From Paraburkholderia sp. C35 (lineage in GTDB: Bacteria > Pseudomonadota > Gammaproteobacteria > Burkholderiales > Burkholderiaceae), in the NCBI RefSeq assembly GCF_003121405.1, contig NZ_QBUY01000107.1, positions 1 to 32,302 of the forward strand: a stretch of 32,302 nucleotides of DNA. Direction: 5' to 3'. Positions 7,873 through 14,709 of this stretch are shown piece after piece. Under the pieces are notes generated by a model. It ran no database searches. It was not told where the DNA came from and was given only the letters and a program-made list of their open reading frames with translations. Every line of letters starts with the position of its first letter. Position 1 is the stretch's first letter. The translations under genes were made by a program, and so were the position numbers.

Positions 7873-7974
7873 ATGCTGATCCAGCGCGAGCAGGCGGTTC
7901 TGCGCGAGGCGCTGGTCGAAGCAGAAACCGACGTAGAACCTGCGGCACCGGTGCGCAGTCGCCGACGTCTTTGA
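7873..7974 (+). pseudogene. 33-codon orphan tail, remnant of a gene like 8052-8342
   Basis: This reading frame encodes only the shared tail: MLIQREQAVLREALVEAETD, linker, VRSRRRL. It matches the C-terminus of the protein at 8052-8342 (QQAVLREALNEAEPEAETA, then RGRRRL). It begins 5 bases after the previous stop and has no ribosome site, so it is most likely the remains of a duplicated gene whose front was lost. A translated tail peptide, coupled to the upstream gene, cannot be excluded. Confidence 0.6.
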
Positions 7975-7984
7975 CTCCGCTGCA

Positions 7985-8012
7985 TTGACTTCAGAAGTCG
8001 TTGTCTTAACCT
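7985..8012 (+). promoter_or_regulatory. Promoter of the TTGAC class
   Basis: TTGACT, 16 bp, TAACCT. It sits about 40 bases before the start at 8052 and lacks the GAGC element. Confidence 0.6.
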
Positions 8013-8051
8013 GGGGCATCGGGCGGCAACGCTCATTCATGCACGAGACCC

Positions 8052-8342
8052 ATGACCATCACCGTAGCCGACCTCGATCCCACCACAGCCAATAACTTTC
8101 GGGCCACCGCCCGAGCGATCGACGACGATGTCGCCAGCGGCATCACGGTCGAAGACGCCCTCACCAAGTTGGGCGACTTCTGGTGGAAAGAAGCCAATCT
8201 GCTGGCCCATTGGAGCCTTTCAGTCCAAGCGATGCTGAACAAGCGGGAGGTCATGCGCCAACAGGCCGTGCTTCGCGAGGCGCTGAACGAAGCAGAACCC
8301 GAGGCGGAAACGGCGACACCGCGCGGACGTCGCCGTTTGTAA
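8052..8342 (+). CDS. Small helical protein with Arg-rich C-terminal tail
   Basis: A 96-residue protein, predicted almost fully helical (TANNFRATARAIDDDVASG, then NLLAHWSLSVQAMLNK). The last 29 residues are the shared tail, ending RGRRRL. The ribosome site is weak (ACGAGACC). The tail helix continues the main helix and is nearly the same as in the orphan tail upstream, so the two regions descend from one duplication. Function unknown. Confidence 0.7.
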   Translation: MTITVADLDPTTANNFRATARAIDDDVASGITVEDALTKLGDFWWKEANLLAHWSLSVQAMLNKREVMRQQAVLREALNEAEPEAETATPRGRRRL

Positions 8343-8371
8343 GGCGAGGCGGCGAATCCACAGCACAGCGC

Positions 8372-8396
8372 AAAGCCCTGGTCACCCCGGGCTTTT
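8372..8396. terminator. Bidirectional terminator
   Basis: AAAGCCC...GGGCTTTT with inner pairs, between convergent genes. T-runs exist on both strands. Confidence 0.7.
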
Positions 8397-8418
8397 CACA
8401 TCCTCCCACGCATCCGGC

Positions 8419-8913
8419 TCAACCCTGCTCGATCACCACTTCGCGATTCGCCTCGATCGTCGCACGCCGGCGTTCCCGCCGCTCAATCAGCGGTTTGTCC
8501 AATGCGATCGAGGGATCTTCAGTGTCCAGCGACGGTTGCGGACGGTCCGGCGGCATCCGCATGACGATGACGAACAACGCCGTCACCTGCACCGCCAGGA
8601 GGAACGGCCACAACCCAACGATCGGTTCAAGCATCGCAAGCAGGACGCACACCGCGATCGCGCTCCATTCCATCACGTGCACGACCTTCTGAACCAGCGT
8701 GTGCGGCTTGTCGGGCAGGGTCGTGACGCCAAAGAACGATGCGATCGCGTGAAGCGGTCGCATCGCGTGACGGATGACGGAAGGTGTGCGTGCCGTGCTG
8801 GGCGAGGACGGGGCGCGCGGCAGCAGTCGATCCGCGACGTCGATGGGTGGGGCGAACGTCGGACGGGCAACAGCCGGGACGACGCGGGTGCGTGGAACGG
8901 TCGGTTTGCGCAT
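8419..8913 (-). CDS. Two-TM membrane protein with long proline-rich N-terminus
   Basis: A 164-residue protein on the minus strand. The start at 8913 follows GAGGAGGAGACC. Residues 1-50 are Pro/Arg/Ala-rich and probably unstructured. Two adjacent transmembrane helices lie at about 82-100 and 101-119, followed by a charged C-terminal region with ERRERRRATIEANREVV. No family recognised. It has its own promoter at 8972-8999 and is, with 1674-2024, one of only two minus-strand genes. Confidence 0.7.
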   Translation of the reverse strand: MRKPTVPRTRVVPAVARPTFAPPIDVADRLLPRAPSSPSTARTPSVIRHAMRPLHAIASFFGVTTLPDKPHTLVQKVVHVMEWSAIAVCVLLAMLEPIVGLWPFLLAVQVTALFVIVMRMPPDRPQPSLDTEDPSIALDKPLIERRERRRATIEANREVVIEQG

Positions 8914-8971
8914 GGTCTCCTCCTCTCGTGGTCGGTGGCGCCGTCGTGGAACGCGGCGATGGGGTAGATCC

Positions 8972-8999
8972 AGGGTAGGGGATGCAGCGGCGTTGGCAA
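8972..8999 (-). promoter_or_regulatory. Sigma70-like promoter (minus strand)
   Basis: On the minus strand: TTGCCA, 16 bp, TACCCT, about 58 bases before the start at 8913. Confidence 0.55.
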
Positions 9000-9039
9000 G
9001 AGCTTGGAAGGGAAAAACAAGGGCCGCAAGCGGAAAAAC

Positions 9040-9180
9040 CTCAAACGGCGGGAAGGGGCACGCGCCCGCGTGACACCTTCGGTGCTGGACGGCGGGCTCC
9101 ACCCCACCACCAGGTGCTGCGCACCCTGATCCGAAGAAAATGGCGCGAAGCGGGTCGCCCGGGACCGCTAGGTCCCCAGT
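9040..9180. repeat. Mosaic intergenic repeat
   Basis: The 350-base gap between the divergent starts at 8913 and 9264 holds the two promoters and a shuffled repeat copy: CACCTTCGGTG, GGCGGGCTCCACC, CAGGTGCTGCGCACCCTG, ATGGCGCGAAGCGGGTCGCC, then the hairpin GGGACC-GCTA-GGTCCC (9161-9176). In that hairpin both arms differ from other copies yet still pair. Confidence 0.65.
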
Positions 9181-9194
9181 GTTTTCATCCCCTG

Positions 9195-9222
9195 TTGCAA
9201 TCCTCGCGCCGTTTGGTATCGG
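9195..9222 (+). promoter_or_regulatory. Sigma70-like promoter
   Basis: TTGCAA, 16 bp, TATCGG, 41 bases before the start at 9264. Confidence 0.5.
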
Positions 9223-9263
9223 TACGTCCCCAGGCGTTCGGCGCCATCACATCGGAGGGAAAG

Positions 9264-9536
9264 ATGATGCCCCAAGAAAATCAGATCGAGCAGCGCACCT
9301 ACACGTTACTACGCACCGGGCACGCCGCTGCGATCGGGCTCGTGGCGGTCATCGCGCTTGTCACCTGGCTCATCGTCGCAACCGGTCTCAACGGGTTCGT
9401 CTACGCCCATTACGCGCGCTACGAACAGGTCAGCCGCATCGTGTGTGACGCGGTGCTATTCGGCACGGCATTGTTGTTCCTCTTCTGCGTGCTGAGGAGG
9501 ATCGACGTCTCGGACTTTCTCGATGAAATCGTCTAG
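9264..9536 (+). CDS. Small two-TM membrane protein
   Basis: A 90-residue protein. The start at 9264 (a second ATG follows at 9267) has CGGAGGG upstream. Transmembrane segments lie at about 19-40 and 58-78, with a short acidic end DVSDFLDEIV. No family recognised. It is followed after 12 bases by another two-TM gene of similar size, so the two may form a complex. Confidence 0.7.
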   Translation: MMPQENQIEQRTYTLLRTGHAAAIGLVAVIALVTWLIVATGLNGFVYAHYARYEQVSRIVCDAVLFGTALLFLFCVLRRIDVSDFLDEIV

Positions 9537-9548
9537 GACCGCCCTGCG

Positions 9549-9800
9549 TTGGCCGGGCTCCTTCGCGGGGTGAACCTCGTCCTCACGCTCTTCTTAACCA
9601 CGAAACTGTGCATTGACGTGAGCCTCGTCTGGTCCCCCCATTACGGCGGTGGCGGGTTGTCGAAGCAGGACCTGGACAGGGTCTTCTTCATGGCGTGCTG
9701 TTCGACGTTGATCGTGTTGTATGTCGTTGTATGGACCTTCGTCCGCAAGGATTTGCGGGGGCGCCTGATCACCATCACGCGCCCCGTGCGGCAGGAATAG
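9549..9800 (+). CDS. Small two-TM membrane protein, probable TTG start
   Basis: An 83-residue reading frame with hydrophobic segments at about 7-27 and 45-65 and a basic C-terminus (VRKDLRGRLITITRPVRQE). The start is uncertain: TTG at 9549 has AGGA about 10 bases upstream, overlapping the previous stop, while a GTG near 9570 is an alternative. Codon usage and hydrophobic pattern support a real gene. It ends just before a strong terminator. Confidence 0.6.
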   Translation: MAGLLRGVNLVLTLFLTTKLCIDVSLVWSPHYGGGGLSKQDLDRVFFMACCSTLIVLYVVVWTFVRKDLRGRLITITRPVRQE

Positions 9801-9823
9801 TGATAACCCCGACGAAATGGTCG

Positions 9824-9851
9824 AAGCCCTGGGAGAGCCAGGGCTTTTTTT
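9824..9851 (+). terminator. Intrinsic terminator
   Basis: AAGCCCTGG/CCAGGGCTT with a 5-base loop and seven Ts. Confidence 0.85.
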
Positions 9852-10001
9852 CCATGACGATAAGTTGCATCCGCGAAGCGTCAGACGCTACCCCGGCCGG
9901 TCCAGGCCATCACCCCGCACAGCGCTCGCGGATCCGGGCGGGGCTCATCCTGCGCTGGGTGCATCACACTCCAGAAACAGAAAAATAACGCCTCCCGGCT
10001 C
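9852..10001. other. Non-coding gap
   Basis: No gene seen between the terminator and the promoter of the next gene. It contains a shortened GGGTGC...CACCC-type element near 9957-9970 but none of the full repeat modules. Confidence 0.4.
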
Positions 10002-10029
10002 TTGTGTTTCACGACCAAAGCAGTAGGGT
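10002..10029 (+). promoter_or_regulatory. Promoter of the TTGTG class
   Basis: CTTGTGT, 16 bp, TAGGGT. A long leader follows: GGGTTG (10030-10035) can pair with CAACCC (10114-10119), which touches the ribosome site AAGGAGG. Confidence 0.5.
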
Positions 10030-10133
10030 GGGTTGATAGCGCGTGGAACGAAACAGGCGGAACAACCGCCCCGCCAGACAGCGCGCACGGTGCTCACCAC
10101 GTCGGGTGAGCGACAACCCAAGGAGGAGACCCC

Positions 10134-10757
10134 ATGATTCGCGAGCTTTCTTTTGAAGTTATGACGGCACTGGCCTACCTGGACATCGTCCTGGTCGCTG
10201 CCATCTTCGCAATGTATGTCACGAGCATTGCGAAGATCCCTCACCGTTTGCGGGGCAAGTTCATCAAGACGTTCAACTCAAACGACAAGTTCTGGCTTTA
10301 CGGGGCGCCGGCCCTGACGTTGTCCGTCTACATAGGCTGTCACTTTCTCGGATTCTCCATCGCGCAGGTAGCGCGCATGGGAAATATGTTCGTGGGCATC
10401 CTCACGCTGATCGGTACCGTGGTGGCGGGGGGCGGGGGCGGTATGACCGCGCTTCTCAAAGCGGGCCGTGTGCGAAAAGCCATCGTCCAGGCCCTCAAAG
10501 AACACAACATGGCTCGATCGCAAACCGGCGTCGTTCGCACTTGGGGCGACGGCCCGGACCCGATGACCCTCGACCACGAAACGATCAAGGCGCGTGCGGA
10601 CAAGATCATGGCGGAGCACAACTGCGATCGGCGCATCGCCGTGACCATGGTCCTGCACCCCGAAGCGAAAATGCCGGAGGAGGCTGAACGTATCAGTAAG
10701 TTCGCGAGCTTCGTGGCGGCCGCCTATCCCGTCAATCGGACGATCAACAAATCCTGA
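10134..10757 (+). CDS. Three-TM membrane protein with cytoplasmic domain
   Basis: A 207-residue protein. The start follows AAGGAGGAGACC. Hydrophobic segments lie at about 11-31, 53-75 and 85-107, the last ending in a striking GGGGG run. Residues 108-207 are a soluble, helical region, including HETIKARADKIMAEHNCDRR. No catalytic motif or family is recognised. A scaffold or small-molecule channel role cannot be told apart. Its leader is enclosed by a long-range stem next to the ribosome site. Confidence 0.7.
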   Translation: MIRELSFEVMTALAYLDIVLVAAIFAMYVTSIAKIPHRLRGKFIKTFNSNDKFWLYGAPALTLSVYIGCHFLGFSIAQVARMGNMFVGILTLIGTVVAGGGGGMTALLKAGRVRKAIVQALKEHNMARSQTGVVRTWGDGPDPMTLDHETIKARADKIMAEHNCDRRIAVTMVLHPEAKMPEEAERISKFASFVAAAYPVNRTINKS

Positions 10758-10852
10758 TCGGGTCCGGCACGTGTGATGAGGCGCACTCCGATCACGATCA
10801 TCGACTGCCGGCGCGGCAGAACCGAGATCACATAAATCCTGCGCTCCGGCTC

Positions 10853-10880
10853 TTGTGCTCGTCGGTCGAGGCGGTAACCT
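10853..10880 (+). promoter_or_regulatory. Promoter of the TTGTG class
   Basis: TTGTGC, 16 bp, TAACCT. The leader then shows AGCAC-GTGC-GTGCT enclosed by GGTT/AACC. Confidence 0.6.
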
Positions 10881-10945
10881 GGGTTAAGAGCACGTGCGTG
10901 CTTCGACCGTTGTCCAACCATCATCCACTAATCAGGAGGATTCTC

Positions 10946-11236
10946 ATGTTCAAACTCTACGACCGCTGGGCATCTCAAGGTGCCAGTGCGTTTGATCGTA
11001 TTCAAATGCGCGTGCAGATGGCCATCGCAATCCCCTCGCTCCTGGCGTTCATCGCGGTCGTCATGATCAGCGCCGTCATGGTGGCGCAGGGAGCAGGCAT
11101 CGGCTCTGTGCTTCTGACCGTGTTGAAGGGAGGCGCCTTCGTCTTCGGCTGGCTCATCGTCGTCGGCGGGGCACACGTCTACTCGCTTTACCGGTGGCAG
11201 CAGCAGTCGCCCATCGGGCGTACGATCTGGTCGTAA
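10946..11236 (+). CDS. Small two-TM membrane protein
   Basis: A 96-residue protein. The start at 10946 follows CAGGAGGA. A basic amphipathic N-terminus (1-25) precedes transmembrane segments at about 26-48 and 62-81, then a short polar end. The topology resembles the other small membrane proteins here (9264, 9549), but sequence similarity is not evident. Function unknown. A single-gene unit with its own promoter. Confidence 0.7.
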   Translation: MFKLYDRWASQGASAFDRIQMRVQMAIAIPSLLAFIAVVMISAVMVAQGAGIGSVLLTVLKGGAFVFGWLIVVGGAHVYSLYRWQQQSPIGRTIWS

Positions 11237-11249
11237 TGGCGCTTCCCGC

Positions 11250-11391
11250 AGCACCCTCACGCATGACGTCCGCGCCACCTTCGGGTGGCGTTCCCGTTCT
11301 GAAATCGTGAAAATCACGAACCCCACCTGGGTGCTTTACACCCTGATACAACGTTCCCTCCCAACATCGCAAGTATTTTTGCGCGACCCTC
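11250..11391. repeat. Short mosaic repeat with 14-bp site
   Basis: Contains CCACCTTCGGGTGG, GGGTGCTTTACACCC and the exact 14-bp site GCAAGTATTTTTGC at 11369-11382, only 9 bases before the -35 element. Confidence 0.6.
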
Positions 11392-11419
11392 TTGAGTTCC
11401 GAGCCACTCGAGCTAAGGT
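11392..11419 (+). promoter_or_regulatory. Promoter
   Basis: TTGAGT, 16 bp ending in CTCGAGC, then TAAGGT. Downstream GGTGGTGT (11417-11424) can pair with ACACCACC (11455-11462), next to the ribosome site AGGAGG. Confidence 0.6.
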
Positions 11420-11473
11420 GGTGTAGGCGATGCGCGTTTCCGCGAGCAAGCCCGACACCACCAGGAGGACGTC

Positions 11474-11977
11474 ATGCACGCTTACACCGCCCGGGACCGC
11501 GCCCTTGAACTCGCCTTGCTGTCTGCACACGTCGTCAGCATCGACGGCTCCACCTCCACCACCCGCACCGATTACACACCCAGTATCGACGAAGACGGGT
11601 ATATCCGGATGGTCGAGCGGGCACCTGCACCGATTCACATCGAACTCGCCTTGACGCTGAACGGACGCGAGCACCTGGTTCACCTGGTGCGTGACGAGCA
11701 CCGCGAGGTGCACCTGGACGGCTGGCAAGGTTCTGGCGTCGCCGGCGTTTGGCTCTCAGCGCTCGATCTTTTCGGCCTGCGCTTCACGTTCAGCAAAGTC
11801 CAGAACGCGGTCGCCGAACTGGGCGGCTGGCTGCAGGGCGATGGAAAAACGTCCGAGGTCGCGACGTTCATCGACGTGATCACCCTCGCGCTCGAATCGA
11901 TGGGACGAGGGGCGGCGGACGACTTCGAAGCAAAGTACAACCCCTACCCGGCGTTCACCCTCGCGCTCGCAGCCTGA
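11474..11977 (+). CDS. Hypothetical soluble protein
   Basis: A 167-residue protein. The start follows CAGGAGGA. The N-terminal half is beta-rich (HIELALTLNGREHLVHLVRD, then REVHLDGW); the C-terminal half is helical with VATFIDVITLALESM. No family recognised and no shared tail (it ends FTLALAA). First gene of a unit that continues through 13044. Confidence 0.65.
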   Translation: MHAYTARDRALELALLSAHVVSIDGSTSTTRTDYTPSIDEDGYIRMVERAPAPIHIELALTLNGREHLVHLVRDEHREVHLDGWQGSGVAGVWLSALDLFGLRFTFSKVQNAVAELGGWLQGDGKTSEVATFIDVITLALESMGRGAADDFEAKYNPYPAFTLALAA

Positions 11978-12007
11978 ACCGGTTGGGGCACCCACGTTCG
12001 ACCAGGG

Positions 12008-12065
12008 CCAGTCCGACCAGGGCTGGTTTTCCGGTACAGGCACCACCCGGTGCCTCAACCCGGAG
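12008..12065 (+). promoter_or_regulatory. Intercistronic two-hairpin leader
   Basis: Hairpin 1 CCAGTCC-GACCA-GGGCTGG (12008-12026), TTTT, then hairpin 2: GG-TACA-GGCACC (12033-12044) paired with GGTGCC-TCAA-CC (12049-12060), directly before CGGAG. Confidence 0.7.
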
Positions 12066-12073
12066 ACCCCCGC

Positions 12074-12325
12074 ATGAACACCCTTCTCAAGCTCGGCGCC
12101 GCCACCTTGCTGCTCCTCGGCGTCGCGCTGTCCGTCGCACTGATCGTCACGATCTTGTCGAACGAGAACGCGCCGTCCGACGACGGCACCCGTTCCGTGG
12201 CGGCGGCGCAGGCTCAAACGCCCGCCGCACCGGAGAACGACGCGACCTACGGGCTTGACCTCGACAAGCAGACCGTTGCGCGATCGAAGGCGACCCTCGA
12301 CGCACGGGACGGGGTGCAGCGATGA
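12074..12325 (+). CDS. Small single-pass membrane protein
   Basis: An 83-residue protein with an N-terminal hydrophobic segment (about 7-28), probably an uncleaved anchor, and a polar Ala/Asp-rich outer part. The start follows CGGAGACC in the two-hairpin leader. Its stop overlaps the next start (ATGA), so the two are translationally coupled. Function unknown. Confidence 0.65.
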   Translation: MNTLLKLGAATLLLLGVALSVALIVTILSNENAPSDDGTRSVAAAQAQTPAAPENDATYGLDLDKQTVARSKATLDARDGVQR

Positions 12326-13044
12326 ACCAGCGAATCTTCGATCTCGACGACGTGCACGCGATAAGCGACGCGTTCACCGTGACCGAGCTTCGCTGGGTGA
12401 CGCTTCCCGACGCCTGGAAGAAGGTCATTCCGCACGCAGAACGCGAGATTCCACTCAAGGACGACGACGGGTGGATCGCGGTGCAAAGGCGGGTATGGGG
12501 TTCGGACTTTGTCGACGGCAAACACGTATGGCCCAACGGGCAGGTGTGCTACACCCGGCACGTGTTGAGCGACATCCTGCTTGACCAGGAGCGCGACTGG
12601 TCTGTGGGGCTGGACGAGCTTGATCGTCGGTACGAGGCGATCGTCGCAGAACGTCTGGCGAAGCCTAACACCCGGCGGCACCTCTTCTCGGGGCTTGAGG
12701 TGTCATGGATGAAGCGGACGAACACGTTCGAAGAGGTGCTGGACCCCTTGTGGCTGGGCATCATCGAGTTGAATCGCGGTGGGACGTCCAACTGGATCAA
12801 ATGCGAATATGGTGAAGGTGGTGCGAGCGGCGCGGTCGAAATGGAAGACTGGGACAACAAATCCGAGGTGGAGGTGATGGCGATTCTCGGCGCAACGGGC
12901 GGCGGGTTCGACCGATACGCGCTCAACATCATGACCCGCTACCTCGACGCGCTGAACGACGTCGCGCTGTGCTCGACCGCCGACCAGGCGATGGCGGAGC
13001 AGGGCGACGAGCAACCCGTCCGCCGTGCGCGGGCCAGGCTCTGA
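12322..13044 (+). CDS. Hypothetical protein with Arg-rich C-terminal tail
   Basis: A 240-residue protein starting inside the previous stop codon. The core is Trp-rich mixed alpha/beta (LRWVTLPDAWKKVIP, VQRRVWGSDFVDGKHVW) with no family I recognise. The end is the shared tail: CSTADQAMAEQGDEQ, then VRRARARL. Coupling to a membrane protein is unusual among the tail-bearing genes and may hint at membrane association of this one. Confidence 0.7.
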   Translation: MNQRIFDLDDVHAISDAFTVTELRWVTLPDAWKKVIPHAEREIPLKDDDGWIAVQRRVWGSDFVDGKHVWPNGQVCYTRHVLSDILLDQERDWSVGLDELDRRYEAIVAERLAKPNTRRHLFSGLEVSWMKRTNTFEEVLDPLWLGIIELNRGGTSNWIKCEYGEGGASGAVEMEDWDNKSEVEVMAILGATGGGFDRYALNIMTRYLDALNDVALCSTADQAMAEQGDEQPVRRARARL

Positions 13045-13062
13045 CCCATTCCACGGCAAATA

Positions 13063-13092
13063 TTGACAGTGGTCCCGGGCTGGAGCGACAAA
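13063..13092 (+). promoter_or_regulatory. Weak candidate promoter
   Basis: A perfect TTGACA -35, but the expected -10 region reads CGACAA or GACAAA. It precedes the HicA-like ORF by about 90 bases. Confidence 0.3.
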
Positions 13093-13182
13093 TGTGGCTC
13101 TTGCACACGCGACCCGCTGGAGACATGCCAGCGATCCGCCCGTTCGTCGGGGCACTTCCCCCAAACGAACCGGAGCGGTGCA

Positions 13183-13428
13183 ATGTGCTACTCGTCATCG
13201 AAAGACTACAACAATCAGGTCAAAGCGATGGTCCGCGATGGCTGGACGTTTATACCAAAAGGACGCCACAAACACGCCAAACTCGTCGCCAAGAACGGAA
13301 GATCGGTCACAGTTCCGTGCTCCCCCAGCGATCGGAACGGATTGAAATGCTTCAGGCGCCACGCCGAGCACATCGCGTCGCTACCGACGGCCGGAACGGT
13401 CGGAACGGCTCGACCACGACGAGGCTAA
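13183..13428 (+). CDS. HicA-like small protein
   Basis: An 81-residue protein. The start at 13183 was chosen for GGAG 8 bases upstream; the longer frame has no ribosome site. Residues 10-64 follow the HicA pattern: helix NNQVKAMVRDGW, strand with GRHKHAKLV (27-35), strand SVTVPCSPSD (41-50), helix. HicA toxins are double-stranded-RNA-binding-fold mRNA interferases with a conserved His in a G-[ST]-H motif; here it reads GRHKH. No HicB-type antitoxin is adjacent. HicA-like proteins without a partner also occur in phages. It ends TARPRRG, only vaguely like the shared tail. Confidence 0.55.
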   Translation: MCYSSSKDYNNQVKAMVRDGWTFIPKGRHKHAKLVAKNGRSVTVPCSPSDRNGLKCFRRHAEHIASLPTAGTVGTARPRRG

Positions 13429-13600
13429 AACCCCCTCCGGGAGGGAAAGGCACTCCGCCCGCAGGGCACCTTCGGTGATTCCGGCGGGCACCACCGCCTG
13501 AGGTGCGTCACACCCCAACCCCTGGAAACTGCGCGGGAGCGTCGGGCCCGGAGCCTCCGGCTCCGATGGGGTTGGGGTCCCGCAGGGACACGCCATCTCC
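13425..13600. repeat. Mosaic intergenic repeat
   Basis: Blocks include CACCTTCGGTG, AGGTGCGTCACACC and the hairpin GGAGCC-TCC-GGCTCC (13550-13564). It is a shuffled copy that ends in a different promoter from the 17-27 kb copies. Confidence 0.6.
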
Positions 13601-13605
13601 CGCGT

Positions 13606-13634
13606 TTGACGAGCGATGCGTCCTCTCATACGTT
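13606..13634 (+). promoter_or_regulatory. Promoter of the TTGAC class
   Basis: TTGACG, 17 bp, TACGTT, about 30 bases before the start at 13664. Confidence 0.55.
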
Positions 13635-13663
13635 GATCATGTTGGCATCACCGAGAACCGCCC

Positions 13664-14503
13664 ATGACCACCGTCGCCCCCTCCCGAATCATCGACCTTT
13701 CACGTCCTCGCACCGTCACCGACGGGCACGTGAAGATCGCCATCGACAACCGCACCGGCTCCCCGGTTCACGTCCGGGCGCTCGACCCCCGCACGCGCAA
13801 CGGCAAAGCCTGCGATTGCACGTGCGTCGGGTGCGGTGAACCCCTGTCCGCAAAGCAGGGCGATGTCCAGGTGTGGCACTTCGCCCACCTCGCGTCCACC
13901 GACTGCCCGGCCACGAGCGAGACCACGCTTCACCTCGCGGCGAAAGCCGTCCTGAAAACCACCCGCACGATCGGCCTGCCGCGCTACGAGATCGGGCACT
14001 ATCACAGCGTCATGGTGGCACCGCACCAACACCTGGTGAGCAACATCCGGCACGCGCTCCCGGAGCGGCCGGCGTACCAGTTCGCATCGGTGGCGGTTGA
14101 GCAGGCGTTCACCGCCGGTGTCGCCGTCCTGGACGATCACGGGGTGTGGACGCCGCACCAGGACTACCGCCTCGTCGCCGACGCGGTCGGCACCACCGGG
14201 TCCGGCAAGTCCTGTCTGATCGAGTTCGTCGTCACGCACCGGGTCGATCAGCGAAAAGAGCAGGTGCTCTTTGCGGTCGGACATCCCACCGTCGAGATCC
14301 ACCTCGACCACCTCCGCGCGCACGAAGAAAGCCCCGACCTCGTCGCCCGGGTGCAAGACCACCTTGAAGGGCTGGACCGCAGGCACTGGATCGTCCCGCC
14401 GATCGACCTCGTGAAGCGCGCGGAGATCGAAGCACGGCTGCACGCGCAGAACCGCGCAGAGGTCGAACGGCTGGTTGAGGTGTGGAAGTCAACTCAAGGG
14501 TGA
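13664..14503 (+). CDS. CoiA-like protein (competence/nuclease-type family)
   Basis: A 279-residue protein. The N-terminal part has a Cys cluster CDCTCVGCG (C50, C52, C54, C57), then WHFAH (71-75), C81 and SETTLHLAAK, the layout of CoiA-like proteins (zinc-binding front, HFAH, then a helix with E and H). The middle has DYRLVADAV (167-175), then LIEFVVTHRVD (185-195) and K198, compatible with a restriction-endonuclease-like D...ExV...K core. CoiA is needed for DNA processing in competence; relatives on mobile elements are of unclear role. The start has only a weak ribosome site (CGAGAACC) but fits the promoter. No partner competence genes are present. Confidence 0.65.
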   Translation: MTTVAPSRIIDLSRPRTVTDGHVKIAIDNRTGSPVHVRALDPRTRNGKACDCTCVGCGEPLSAKQGDVQVWHFAHLASTDCPATSETTLHLAAKAVLKTTRTIGLPRYEIGHYHSVMVAPHQHLVSNIRHALPERPAYQFASVAVEQAFTAGVAVLDDHGVWTPHQDYRLVADAVGTTGSGKSCLIEFVVTHRVDQRKEQVLFAVGHPTVEIHLDHLRAHEESPDLVARVQDHLEGLDRRHWIVPPIDLVKRAEIEARLHAQNRAEVERLVEVWKSTQG

Positions 14504-14516
14504 TGGCTCGAAATAC

Positions 14517-14544
14517 TTGTGTTTTCTAAGGCTCGAGTTATAGG
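14517..14544 (+). promoter_or_regulatory. Promoter of the TTGTG class
   Basis: CTTGTGT, 16 bp ending in CTCGAG, TATAGG. It sits 14 bases after the CoiA-like stop and is preceded by AAATACTTG, resembling half of the 14-bp site. Confidence 0.6.
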
Positions 14545-14623
14545 TACATCCATCAGCACCCATCAAGGAGCACCACCTGACCATCTGATCTAACGGCGCA
14601 AAACGCCGATCACGTTCCCATTG

Positions 14624-14693
14624 GGGTGCGTTGCACCCATGACCAGCCCCACAACAAGGGCCTCCCTGGCAGAACCAGGGGGGCCCTTTTTTT
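14624..14693 (+). promoter_or_regulatory. Leader with hairpin plus strong intrinsic terminator (possible attenuator)
   Basis: GGGTGC-GT-TGCACCC is followed by ATGACCAG, then the long stem AAGGGCC..CCCTGG/CCAGGG.GGCCCTT (14656-14688) and seven Ts. It ends 16 bases before the RNA ligase start, so ligase expression requires read-through. Confidence 0.65.
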
Positions 14694-14709
14694 ATTCCCG
14701 GAGGAGACC

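Noticed and set aside
14624..14700. T-box riboswitch before the RNA ligase
   Set aside because: There is a hairpin and terminator but no T-box sequence or specifier loop, and the genome style is not Gram-positive.
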